Of a DNA stretch of 47,061 nucleotides, positions 31,699-38,676 are shown piece after piece (positions within the stretch are counted from its first letter, which is position 1; each line of letters begins with the position of its first letter). The stretch is taken from positions 1 through 47,061 of the IMG/VR virus record IMGVR_UViG_3300044730_000625, one strand, 5' to 3'. The translations under genes were made by a program, and so were the position numbers. The notes under the pieces were generated by a model, which worked only from the letters and a program-made list of their open reading frames with translations, had not been told where the DNA came from and searched no databases. The stretch is from a virus.

Positions 31699-32046
31699 CT
31701 AGTTTGCTTCAAAATTAAAGCCATTGGTTACATAGTCGAAAACAGTCATCCATATTGCCCGCTTTTCACGCTTGAATCGGCTTCTATTCACTTGCTCACC
31801 CTTGGGGGGTGGTATCCTATGGATCAAATCATTACACCGCTTGTGAAACGTATCCGTCAACATCGCCAAGTTGCTTGTGTGGCGTTGTCCTATGTGATGC
31901 AAATTAACATATTGCCCGTCTACTCCTATAGGTGCCGTACCGTTCGCCATACGTCTTAGGTTCTCAACCGTGGGTTCAAACGTGTTGGGGTTGAAGTACA
32001 CTTTGCGGTTCAACTCTTCAATGTGAATGGGTGTAAAGTATTTCAT
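31699..32046 (-). CDS. LHH-type HNH/Endo VII nuclease
   Basis: 115 residues. GQYVNLHHIGQRHTSNLAMLTDTFHKR carries the LHH signature (His50, His51) of the HNH/Endonuclease VII LHH family, with a further His near 68 and a basic C-terminus (RSRFKREKRAIW). It could be a free-standing homing-type or anti-competitor nuclease. No partner immunity gene is recognised. The SD is weak (GGTGG). It stands next to the origin, a place where homing nucleases often cut. Confidence 0.7.
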   Translation of the reverse strand: MKYFTPIHIEELNRKVYFNPNTFEPTVENLRRMANGTAPIGVDGQYVNLHHIGQRHTSNLAMLTDTFHKRCNDLIHRIPPPKGEQVNRSRFKREKRAIWMTVFDYVTNGFNFEAN

Positions 32047-32229
32047 GCCACCATTCTAACCAACCACTAGGGCGATTGTGTGACCATATTGCTGGCATCA
32101 ACAAAATGCTAGTGTCGTTTGTTGCATAGTTTCTTTGCAATTTTAGCCGTTTTTTAGCCATTATGGGGTGGATAGCCAGTGGTGGTGCGATTTATTTCTT
32201 TGCACGTTGTTTGCATATTTATGTTTCTA

Positions 32230-32290
32230 TTCCTATTTCTATAACCATAACTATTACCATAACTATTACTATTACTATTACTATTACTGC
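32230..32290. repeat. ACTATT tandem repeats of the origin region
   Basis: A run of six-base units (ACTATT, about five in series between 32259 and 32288) is preceded by two ATAACCATAACT-like units. AT-rich tandem repeats of this kind lie beside iterons in plasmid and phage origins. Confidence 0.65.
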
Positions 32291-32400
32291 TAGATTTGCT
32301 AGGGTTTGCTAGGGTTTGCTAAAGTTTGCTTAGCACTTCTAGCATTTGCTAGATTTGCTAGACCTTATTTAAATAAATAGTTTAAAAAGGGGCTTGATTT
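32289..32400. other. Probable replication origin: 10-bp phased iterons and AT-rich palindrome
   Basis: TTTGCTAG or a one- or two-base variant starts at 32295, 32305, 32315, 32325, 32345 and 32354, so five of six intervals are 10 bp or a multiple of it and one is 9. Protein bound to each copy would sit on the same helix face. The palindrome TTATTTAAATAA follows at about 32364-32375 and is a candidate unwinding element. The genes directly downstream are a DUF6291-like replication protein and a DnaC-like loader, which supports an origin. Confidence 0.7.
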
Positions 32401-32426
32401 TCTGATTCAAATATGTTATTCTGAAA

Positions 32427-32535
32427 TTGCAAGACGGTTAGGACTTATTTTTGTACTTATTTTTAATCAAAAAAACTACAATTTTCCCCCTGTCGCCTAG
32501 CTGTCTTGCAACACTTAGACCCGCAGGGGGTTTTT
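32427..32535 (+). promoter_or_regulatory. Pseudoknot/attenuator-like leader of the replication gene
   Basis: Arm A 32427-32442 (TTGCAAGACGGTTAGG) is fully complementary, with two G-U pairs, to arm A' 32496-32511. A terminator-like stem, CCCCCTG (32486-32492) with CAGGGGG (32524-32530) followed by TTTTT, interlocks with it in the order A-B-A'-B'. The RNA can therefore form an H-type pseudoknot or choose between the two stems. The SD and ATG 32553 follow directly. Confidence 0.6.
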
Positions 32536-32552
32536 CTATTAAGGATTTTATC

Positions 32553-33191
32553 ATGGTTGATGAGAAAAAAGGATTTATCATCTACAAAGATTGGTGCTTA
32601 ACCATTCTTGAACTAATGAAAGATAATGAAGATCCTTTAACTCATTCTGAACTTGGGATGCTTATGGAAGCCGTTTTTTCATATCAGTCAAATGGTGAAG
32701 ATTTAAGCAAAAACCTTCCAAAGCATATTCGTTTTTTATTTAAAAATATCTTGGATGTGTTTAATAGAGATTTAGATAAATGGCAAGTGACAAGAGAAAA
32801 AAGAAAAGAAAGTGGAAGATTGGGTGGATTGAAAAAAGCAAACAATTCTATTAAGCCACAAGAAGTGTCAAAAGTGCCAAAAGAAAAAAAAGTGCCTTTG
32901 TTTGATGATTTTTATAGTTTATATCCAAAAAAACAAGGTAAGGAACAAGCAATTAAAGCATATCAAAAAGCCCTTAAAAAAACTACGCACGAAGTAATTA
33001 TGGCTGGGGTTAAAAATTATAAAGCTCAAATAGCCAGTAAGAATACTGAAATGCAGTACATTAAACAACCTGCTACATGGTTAAATGCTGGGTGCTGGGA
33101 TGATGATTACACTATAGAAACCAAACAAAACTTAGCAGATATAAACGCTATGTGGGCGAATGAACCAAAGGGAGTTAGTTATGGATTTTAA
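32553..33191 (+). CDS. DUF6291-like replication initiation protein
   Basis: 212 residues from ATG 32553 (AAGGA upstream); the frame is open further upstream, but that part lies within the leader structure. KGFIIYKDWCLTILELMKDNEDPLTHSELGMLMEAVFSY and RKESGRLGGLKKAN are typical of the DUF6291 family and of the N-terminal region of phage O-like replication proteins. The C-terminal FYSLYPKKQGKEQAIKAYQKALKK and QPATWLNAGCWDDDY are found in phage replication/helicase-loader partners. It probably binds the iterons next door. Confidence 0.7.
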   Translation: MVDEKKGFIIYKDWCLTILELMKDNEDPLTHSELGMLMEAVFSYQSNGEDLSKNLPKHIRFLFKNILDVFNRDLDKWQVTREKRKESGRLGGLKKANNSIKPQEVSKVPKEKKVPLFDDFYSLYPKKQGKEQAIKAYQKALKKTTHEVIMAGVKNYKAQIASKNTEMQYIKQPATWLNAGCWDDDYTIETKQNLADINAMWANEPKGVSYGF

Positions 33192-33837
33192 CTTAAAAAG
33201 TCTTGCCTTGGATGTAAAGGAATATCACTATCAAAATGCGATTACAGAATTAGAAATTGGTGAGCGGTTTAATAATTGTTTTTTTGGTGCAAGCGGAGAG
33301 ATCCTTACAGAATGTCAAATAAAAGCTAAAGAATGGGCTTTTCAGTTTAAAGAAGGTAACAAAGAAAAGCCTTTTTTGTTAATGGTAGGAACTTGCGGAG
33401 CTGGTAAAACGTGGGCTGGCATATCCGCACTGTTGCACTTAGCGGTTACTTTTCGTGGCTGGGGTGGAGATAAGCCCGATAATTGGCAAAGTCAAGCTTT
33501 TGGCAGGTTTCACACACACTATCAACTTGCGGAGTCTGTTTTTAGAAATGATTATGCAGAAGAAAACAGACGTAAAATGTTAGAAACTCGTGTTCTAATG
33601 CTTGATGATTTAAGGGCAGAGGGGACAGGCAGAGTGAGTGAATCCTTACTTGCGTGGATGGATGAACTTATTAACTTTAGATATAACCATAATTTAGCAA
33701 CCATTTTAACAAGCAACACAACAACCGAACAATTTAGAGCAACTTATGGTGAAAAAATTGTTGACCGAATCCAACACGCAGGCATTGTTTTAAAAGTTAA
33801 TTCTGAAAGTTTAAGAAAGGAGAAAGCTAATGCCTAA
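33181..33837 (+). CDS. DnaC-like helicase loader ATPase
   Basis: 218 residues from ATG 33181 (GGGAG seven bases upstream). Walker A GTCGAGKT is at about 70-77, Walker B VLMLDDL near 136-142, and sensor-type TILTSNTT is near 180. This is the DnaC/IstB AAA+ pattern. It overlaps the replication protein by 11 bases, and the two probably load the host replicative helicase at the origin. No phage helicase, primase or polymerase gene was seen, so the phage depends on host replication enzymes. Confidence 0.8.
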   Translation: MDFNLKSLALDVKEYHYQNAITELEIGERFNNCFFGASGEILTECQIKAKEWAFQFKEGNKEKPFLLMVGTCGAGKTWAGISALLHLAVTFRGWGGDKPDNWQSQAFGRFHTHYQLAESVFRNDYAEENRRKMLETRVLMLDDLRAEGTGRVSESLLAWMDELINFRYNHNLATILTSNTTTEQFRATYGEKIVDRIQHAGIVLKVNSESLRKEKANA

Positions 33838-34207
33838 AAAAGAAGGACTTACTCAAGAAGTCGTACATTCCAATAAAAACCTTGTGTCCACTTCAAACGG
33901 TACTTTGCAAGTGGTAAGTGTAGCACACGGCACGTTTAAAAAACTTGCTGGCAAGGCTTCTAGCGTGTCCGATGTGGGGCGTGTTGCCAACTATGTGAGT
34001 GCTTGCTTCAAGAAGAAAAACTACACGCCTAAGTGTGCCAAGTGTGAAGACGTGGGTCACTTTACTGTAGTGGGTCAAACCCCGAATGGTGAATATACCT
34101 TTGGTGTGCCTTGTGAGTGTAGCCCCATTGTTGCGAGCGTAATGCACAGTGGGGAATATGAGAAAATGACGAGAACTGTTTTAAGCAATAAGGGGCTTAC
34201 AACATGA
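33830..34207 (+). CDS. Hypothetical protein with Cys4 zinc-ribbon-like centre
   Basis: 125 residues, overlapping the loader gene by 8 bases. The middle has PKCAKCEDVGHFTVVG and then VPCECSP, a C-x2-C...C-x-C pattern like the zinc ribbon found at the N-terminus of some DnaC/DnaI loaders. Here it stands as a separate small protein next to the loader, so a role in the loading complex is possible but unproven. Confidence 0.5.
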   Translation: MPKKEGLTQEVVHSNKNLVSTSNGTLQVVSVAHGTFKKLAGKASSVSDVGRVANYVSACFKKKNYTPKCAKCEDVGHFTVVGQTPNGEYTFGVPCECSPIVASVMHSGEYEKMTRTVLSNKGLTT

Positions 34208-34554
34208 GTAAAATGACACCCGAAGATTTGCAATACCATATTGAAGAACACGCCAAGTGGTTAAAAAACAACCGAAAAGGTGAATACTTTTACCTTGAAA
34301 AAATATGGAAAAATTATAGCGGAATGTACATTTTAAACGATTTTGATTTTAGCAATGCGGATTTAAGTAGATCCTATATAGCTAATTTTACATTTCGTAA
34401 TTGTGTTTTTAAAGATACCAATTTTAGCCAAGCCACGTTCAACAATTTAACTTTTATAAACTGCGATTTTACAAATGCGATTTTGGCGGATGTGGATTTG
34501 TCTAGTTGCGAGTTTGTCTATAATATCAATTTAGTAAAAAAGGAGACTGTATAA
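34204..34554 (+). CDS. Pentapeptide-repeat protein
   Basis: 116 residues. From about 38 to 105 the sequence follows the A(D/N)LxX-type five-residue periodicity (FSNADLSRSYIANFTFRNCVF, DTNFSQATFNNLTFINCDFTNAILADVDLSSCEF), giving about 13 coils of a quadrilateral beta helix. Proteins of this shape can mimic DNA and bind gyrase (Qnr, MfpA). It overlaps both neighbours (ATGA and TAATG). A gyrase or nuclease-inhibiting role is inference only. Confidence 0.7.
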   Translation: MSKMTPEDLQYHIEEHAKWLKNNRKGEYFYLEKIWKNYSGMYILNDFDFSNADLSRSYIANFTFRNCVFKDTNFSQATFNNLTFINCDFTNAILADVDLSSCEFVYNINLVKKETV

Positions 34555-35204
34555 TGACCGTATATTTGAAAATACAGGGGCAATTATTTAATTTAAGTCT
34601 GATTCCAAACATTAGAACAGAAAAGATTTATGTAATGATAGGAGGGTTTGGGGTTTGTTGTAAATATAAGGAAGTGGCACATCAGCTATTTGAAGATATT
34701 ACATTAGCCTTGATAGTGCATCAAGAAAAAGCGTCTGTCTTTCCAGTTGATACATTGATTGAGCCGTTTACAGGTGAAGACAAATATAGCCAACAAATAA
34801 AAGCGATAGAAGCCGTAATTGAAGAAAAAGAGAAGCAGGATCTATTAAATCGTGTTTTGGATGCGGTAGAGAAAAAGGCGACAAGATGCTTTATTGTAAC
34901 CGCTAATGTAGATTATGATGCAGATTTTGCCCCAAACCCATTTCGCTTAAATGAGCGTGTTTTTGCTAAAGACAAGCAAACTGTGGAAGCTTGGCTTCGA
35001 CAAAAGGTATGTAAGAAGAAGTCTGAATATGGCAATATATTAAAGGAAGAATCTCTTAAGATAACACCAGAGCCGAAAATGGATATATTTTATTGTCACG
35101 CATATTTAGATTATGGCAGTCAAGACAAAATACGTTTTATTTATAAAGAATATGATAGATTCTTAGACGCAAAAGACTACGAAACAGAAAAGGAGACCGT
35201 GTGA
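34554..35204 (+). CDS. Hypothetical protein
   Basis: 216 residues, start overlapping the previous stop (TAATG). N-terminal ~60 residues are beta-rich (VYLKIQGQLFNLSLIPN), the middle is a Lys/Glu helix (EAVIEEKEKQDLLNRVLDAVEKK), and the C-terminal half is alpha/beta with ACRFIV-like and acidic stretches. No family recognised. It lies in the middle of a translation-coupled row from 33160 to 35943. Confidence 0.6.
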   Translation: MTVYLKIQGQLFNLSLIPNIRTEKIYVMIGGFGVCCKYKEVAHQLFEDITLALIVHQEKASVFPVDTLIEPFTGEDKYSQQIKAIEAVIEEKEKQDLLNRVLDAVEKKATRCFIVTANVDYDADFAPNPFRLNERVFAKDKQTVEAWLRQKVCKKKSEYGNILKEESLKITPEPKMDIFYCHAYLDYGSQDKIRFIYKEYDRFLDAKDYETEKETV

Positions 35205-35464
35205 TATTTATCGACCTGAAATACCAAGACACTACCGAGTTTTTAGCGATTGATGCTATAGCCCTTGTGGAAAAAACGCATGAAGATGATTTTCCCTATC
35301 AGGTTTTGCTCAAAACAGGGCATATTAAAAAGCTTAGTCAACACTTGTACGATCAGATTTACGCCGTATTACACAAGCCTTGCGACCCTTCCCCACCAGT
35401 GGGTGAACCATTGCGGGAGATTGTCGGGAATGCCCTAGAAAACACGAAAGGACGGAACGCTTAA
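35201..35464 (+). CDS. Hypothetical protein
   Basis: 87 residues starting at GTG in a GTGA overlap with the previous stop; SD AAGGAG. Small alpha/beta domain (MIFIDLKYQDTTEFLAIDAIALVEK, FPYQVLLKTGHIKKLSQHLYDQIYAVL) with a Pro-rich tail. The first part resembles the short beta-hairpin proteins often coded between phage metabolism genes. Unknown role. Confidence 0.55.
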   Translation: MIFIDLKYQDTTEFLAIDAIALVEKTHEDDFPYQVLLKTGHIKKLSQHLYDQIYAVLHKPCDPSPPVGEPLREIVGNALENTKGRNA

Positions 35465-35943
35465 TGCTTTACATATTTGATATTGACGGCGTATTAGCAG
35501 GCGTAACGCACTTGCTTTACCTTATAAAAGGCGAAAATAAGGACTATGACGCTTACTATAGCCGTATAGGTGAAGCGTTGCCTATTGCACAGGGATGTGA
35601 AGTATTAAGGGCTATAACAATGTGTGCGTGGACGCAACAGACGTACCCGCACGGTGATATTTACTTTGTCACAGGTCGTAGTGAGTTGAGCCGTGAAACA
35701 ACAATCAAGTGGCTACAGAAACACGGGGCTTGTGGTGAACGCCCTAACTTGCACATGAGAAGCAATAAGGATCGTCGCCCAGCCCACGAGGTCAAGCATG
35801 ACATTATTCAACGTATAAGCCAAGAAACTGGCGTACCGTTTAGCGATATGGTAGTGTTTGAAGACGATCCGCAATGTGCGAAAATGTATGAGTCACTCGG
35901 CTGTTATGTGTGCCACGTTAGGCACGAAAAAGCCAAAAGTTAA
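35464..35943 (+). CDS. HAD-superfamily phosphatase (PNKP/5'-nucleotidase-like)
   Basis: 159 residues. HAD motif I DIDGV (Asp6, Asp8), motif II VTGR (~69-72), a Lys in MRSNKDRRP and motif IV VFEDDPQC (~138-145) are all present. The layout is close to the 3'-phosphatase domain of phage polynucleotide kinases and to small acid phosphatases. It may trim nucleic-acid ends or nucleotides. The start overlaps the previous stop (TAATG). Confidence 0.75.
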   Translation: MLYIFDIDGVLAGVTHLLYLIKGENKDYDAYYSRIGEALPIAQGCEVLRAITMCAWTQQTYPHGDIYFVTGRSELSRETTIKWLQKHGACGERPNLHMRSNKDRRPAHEVKHDIIQRISQETGVPFSDMVVFEDDPQCAKMYESLGCYVCHVRHEKAKS

Positions 35944-36191
35944 GGAGGTTTAACCATGTTTAGTTTAAAAAAGTTTCAACTATTAACAAAAGAAGTTTAC
36001 GCTTCTTTAGATCCTGAAAAACAGTATCTATTGGTTTTATATTGGATCGATCCTGTTGATTGTCATATCATGCGATTTTGCCAAAGTGAACAAAAGTTTC
36101 TTGCCTATCGGCATGAAAAAGGTATTGAGCTTCATCCAATGGATTACGAAGGTTATTTGATCGCTGAAATTGAAAAGGAGGTTTAACCATG
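35941..36191 (+). repeat. Duplicated SD leader AAGGAGGTTTAACCATG
   Basis: The same 17-base leader including ATG occurs at 35942-35958 and 36175-36191, before two successive genes. It is one of several leader families copied within this phage. Confidence 0.7.
35956..36186 (+). CDS. Hypothetical protein
   Basis: 76 residues with SD AAGGAGG. Alpha/beta pattern (LLVLYWIDPVDCHIMRFCQSEQKF, YEGYLIAEIEKEV). The leader is identical to that of the next gene. No family is recognised and no catalytic motif is visible. Confidence 0.55.
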   Translation: MFSLKKFQLLTKEVYASLDPEKQYLLVLYWIDPVDCHIMRFCQSEQKFLAYRHEKGIELHPMDYEGYLIAEIEKEV

Positions 36192-36377
36192 TATTTAAAC
36201 GATTTAGAAGCACTTTCAAAAGCACAAAACAACAAGCTTTTAGTTTGTGGTGCTGAAATTAAGTGTGTCTTGCAACACAAAAAAACAGGCACAATTTCTC
36301 TTGAAATTGAAGATGCCTCAAGTTTTAGCATTGACGAGAAAGAATACACCGTTTTGTGGGAGGCTGAAAATGTCTAG
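36189..36377 (+). CDS. Hypothetical protein
   Basis: 62 residues with SD AAAGGAGG. Starts MYLNDLEALSKAQNNKLLV; beta-rich core (GAEIKCVLQHKKTGTISLEIE) and an acidic end. It overlaps the methyltransferase start by 8 bases, so the two are probably translated together. Unknown function. Confidence 0.55.
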   Translation: MYLNDLEALSKAQNNKLLVCGAEIKCVLQHKKTGTISLEIEDASSFSIDEKEYTVLWEAENV

Positions 36378-36999
36378 CACATTGCGAGGTTACGACCGCC
36401 ACAAGTCGGATTACTATGTAACGCCTGACTGGATTATTGACGAACTGTTTGATGCAATCCCTGAATTGTTTGAAGAAATGGACGGACGCATTGCGTTAGA
36501 CCCTTGTGCAGGCGGTGGCATGGTCAACGGCACACAAGCCTTTGGTATGCCATACCCTGAAGCGTTAAAGCGTCAAGGGTGGGACACGATTCACACAATG
36601 GATATTAGAGAAGATTCACTAGCCGATATTAAAACGGATTTTCTACAGTGGAACAATTCCGACAATCTCGATTTTGACTTAATTATAACGAATCCACCGT
36701 TTGCTATTGCTGAAGAGATTACACGAAAAGCATTAAGTCTAGTGGATTCTGAAAGTGGCAAAGTCATTATGCTACAACGGCTCAACTGGCTAGGCAGTGC
36801 CTCAAGGGATGCTTTCTTTACTGAATACCCTCCCTCCCTTATTGTCTTTCACGCTAAACGCCCCTCGTTTGGCGGTACAAGTTCAACCGATTCTATTGAG
36901 TACGCCCACTTCATTTGGGACAATAGCGACAAGTCAGGATGTACTCAATTTGTGCGGGTGCGGGCTGATTATAGCAAAGAACAGGGCAAACTATTTTAA
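36370..36999 (+). CDS. DNA N6-adenine methyltransferase
   Basis: 209 residues from ATG 36370 (GGGAGG eight bases upstream). SAM-binding IALDPCAGGG is at 41-50 and catalytic TNPPF at 107-111, followed by KVIMLQRLNWLGSASRDAFF. The order (motif I first, NPPF second) differs from the methyltransferase at 24789. This short form is known as a phage solitary adenine methyltransferase. The N-terminal RGYDRHKSDYYVTPDWI is typical. It is followed by the partner protein at 37011. Confidence 0.75.
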   Translation: MSSTLRGYDRHKSDYYVTPDWIIDELFDAIPELFEEMDGRIALDPCAGGGMVNGTQAFGMPYPEALKRQGWDTIHTMDIREDSLADIKTDFLQWNNSDNLDFDLIITNPPFAIAEEITRKALSLVDSESGKVIMLQRLNWLGSASRDAFFTEYPPSLIVFHAKRPSFGGTSSTDSIEYAHFIWDNSDKSGCTQFVRVRADYSKEQGKLF

Positions 37000-37010
37000 G
37001 GAGATTAAAA

Positions 37011-37523
37011 ATGACTAAACAAGCAGAAAGACCTTTAACAGTAAGCTTTCAAGATGACTCATCTTGCACGTTTGATAGCAACGACTTTGTGGAGTTCGAG
37101 ATATTGACGCACGATTTACCTATGGGTGAGATTGTCTTCAAAGGATCTCCCTTTACAGACGCAGGCTTCACCGAACTAGGGCGGTGCGTGTTCGACTACT
37201 GCGATCACGGCTTGTATGTGTACCAAGAGCTAGCGAATATGCTCTATGAAGCACAGCATCCGTGGTTGGACTTAACCGACGCTTTAGAAAAAGGATGCCT
37301 TGAAATCTACAAAGATTATGAAACGATAGGCATCTTGGGCGGTGATTACGATTACAACATTCATTCATGTGAAGAAAATAAGTTGCCGATTGTGTGGACT
37401 ACGTTCAAAGATAAAGTTGAATGCCTAGCAATGGATAATGTGCTGGCGTTTAGACCCCTTGCTAGTGACATACAAGCATGGGTGCATTGTGCAAGTGTGA
37501 AAGTATGGCAACCGCCCGAATAG
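37011..37523 (+). CDS. Methyltransferase-partner protein, long paralogue
   Basis: 170 residues, SD AAGGAG. Residues ~17-85 (CTFDSNDFVEFEI, GSPFTDAGFTELGR, FDYCDHGL, YEAQHP) are about two-thirds identical to the small protein at 24545. The C-terminal half (ALEKGCLEIYKDYETIGILGGDYDYN and so on) is absent from that copy. It stands 11 bases after an unrelated methyltransferase. Recurrence of this protein next to both methyltransferases suggests a shared accessory role, but no known family is recognised. Confidence 0.7.
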   Translation: MTKQAERPLTVSFQDDSSCTFDSNDFVEFEILTHDLPMGEIVFKGSPFTDAGFTELGRCVFDYCDHGLYVYQELANMLYEAQHPWLDLTDALEKGCLEIYKDYETIGILGGDYDYNIHSCEENKLPIVWTTFKDKVECLAMDNVLAFRPLASDIQAWVHCASVKVWQPPE

Positions 37524-37525
37524 CA

Positions 37526-37559
37526 AAAAATATCCCCTAGTTTTTACGCTAGGGGATAC
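37526..37559 (-). terminator. Intrinsic terminator, minus strand (second)
   Basis: TATCCCCTAG (37532-37541), 8-base loop, CTAGGGGATA (37550-37559). On the minus strand a T6 tract follows. A 10-bp perfect stem. On the plus strand it lacks a T-tract but may still protect the end of the 37011 mRNA. Confidence 0.75.
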
Positions 37560-37583
37560 CCCGATTTAAAGAAAGGAGGGTCT

Positions 37584-37703
37584 ATGAGTCCCTATCGCTA
37601 CTTTAGCATAGGTTTCTATATTGTGCAAGTAGCCATTAAAAAAGCCCTAGAGTTTCCAACTAGGGCGCCATACCGACAAGGTAAGGTGGTACACTTATTT
37701 TAG
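37584..37703 (+). CDS. Possible 39-aa small protein
   Basis: ATG 37584 preceded by a strong AAAGGAGGG at four bases; protein begins MSPYRYFSIGFYIVQVAIKK. It runs across the minus-strand terminator at 37638-37666, so its coding may be incidental. The strong SD is the main support. One mildly hydrophobic segment and a basic C-terminus. Confidence 0.4.
   Translation: MSPYRYFSIGFYIVQVAIKKALEFPTRAPYRQGKVVHLF
37638..37666 (-). terminator. Intrinsic terminator, minus strand (first)
   Basis: GCCCTAG (37644-37650), 9-base loop, CTAGGGC (37660-37666), followed on the minus strand by TTTTTTAA. It ends the candidate small RNA that starts near 37798 and any read-through from the RusA operon. Confidence 0.85.
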
Positions 37704-37798
37704 TAGATTCTATAGAACATTTCAACCCTTTAAAGCAGATAAACGCCCCTTAATAGGAGCGGTTACTATACTTCTTTTACCGTTGGTAAATAAGCCTC
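37638..37798 (-). ncRNA. Candidate ~160-nt minus-strand structured RNA
   Basis: An extended -10 promoter, TGCTATAAT (plus 37805-37813), lies at the end of the 30-aa gene. No minus gene with an SD follows before the perfect terminator at 37638. The expected RNA folds into TTTACC-AAC-GGTAAA, a CGCTCC/GGGGCG stem, a TTCTATAGAA palindrome and the terminator stem. It could instead be just the 3' UTR of the RusA operon. Confidence 0.4.
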
Positions 37799-37805
37799 AT
37801 TACTA

Positions 37806-37898
37806 TTATAGCATACACCAAGTATAATTTCCCAATTTTCTTATATAGGCGTTTTTGAAGTATCTTTTTTTGTACCATGTTTTAAAAGCTTTAAGCAT
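37806..37898 (-). CDS. 30-aa basic small protein coupled to RusA
   Basis: Starts MLKAFKTWYKKRYFKN. Its ATG overlaps the RusA stop in a TAATG junction, and GGAGG lies seven bases upstream inside RusA. Strongly basic (nine Lys/Arg in 30) with several aromatic residues. The junction and SD support expression. Function unknown. Confidence 0.5.
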   Translation of the reverse strand: MLKAFKTWYKKRYFKNAYIRKLGNYTWCML

Positions 37899-38356
37899 TA
37901 CATAACCTCCAATAAAGCATCCATAGCCCATTGTGGGGCTTCAAATGGTGTATCGGTAACAAACTGAATAATCGTGTATTCTGTGTCAATATCCGCCCAT
38001 ACTTTACGTCCTTGTGATGAAACAGCCCTTGCATCGTTTGCGTTTAAATGTGGATAAATAGAATCTAAAGTTGGCTTTACAGGATTGTCCGAATCCATAA
38101 AGTTTAGACTCATTTCATTGTACTTGCTGGATTTAGTACACACGGACTTGGAAAAAACCACGATCTCAACGCTATGAGGTTTTTTCACTAAATCAGACAA
38201 GCTTTTTCTCTTATAAGCAGGCATACTCAAAATGTACTCTTCAACACGTCGCTTAAAAGCCACATACTTGGGGGTATTATAACGTCGTCCATTGTAAGTG
38301 CTTTTCTGCGTGTGATTGGCACTAGGTGGAATGAAAGGCAACACTAACTGAATCAT
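37898..38356 (-). CDS. RusA-type Holliday junction resolvase
   Basis: 152 residues. The N-terminus LPFIPPSANHTQKSTYNGRRYNTPKYVAFK and the acidic motif MDSDNPVKPTLD (Asp88, Asp90) with LNANDARAV (Asp108) match RusA, a dimeric junction-cutting nuclease. It would clear branched DNA before packaging or work with the Sak4-like recombinase. It is coded in a minus-strand operon with two unknown genes, overlapping by four bases. Confidence 0.75.
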   Translation of the reverse strand: MIQLVLPFIPPSANHTQKSTYNGRRYNTPKYVAFKRRVEEYILSMPAYKRKSLSDLVKKPHSVEIVVFSKSVCTKSSKYNEMSLNFMDSDNPVKPTLDSIYPHLNANDARAVSSQGRKVWADIDTEYTIIQFVTDTPFEAPQWAMDALLEVM

Positions 38357-38676
38357 TTAACACCTACTTTCTTCTTGTAGTTTTCAAAATCTGCTTCAAG
38401 TTCTCCACGCACAATATCAAGCAAATATAAAAAGATCTGAAAATCATTGTACTTTGTAAGTCGCATAAATACAAAAAAGTTTTTAGTCGGGAGTTGTTTT
38501 AACATACTCAAATACATCTTAGACTTTTCTTGATCCTTCATGCTTATTGTTGGAAGTGTATTTTTTTCAAAAGTATCAATTAAAAAATCCCTAAAATCTT
38601 GGCGAGCTTTTTCACCAATAGCATTGACAATAAAACTAGAAAACAAAAAATATAGAAAAAATGGAAACTTAATCAT
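38353..38676 (-). CDS. Hypothetical protein with hydrophobic N-terminus
   Basis: 107 residues. The first ~20 residues (KFPFFLYFLFSSFIVNAIG) form a signal- or anchor-like segment, with no lipobox. The rest is helical and charged. It overlaps both neighbours (ATGA-type junctions). Unknown role; possibly membrane-associated. Confidence 0.55.
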   Translation of the reverse strand: MIKFPFFLYFLFSSFIVNAIGEKARQDFRDFLIDTFEKNTLPTISMKDQEKSKMYLSMLKQLPTKNFFVFMRLTKYNDFQIFLYLLDIVRGELEADFENYKKKVGVK

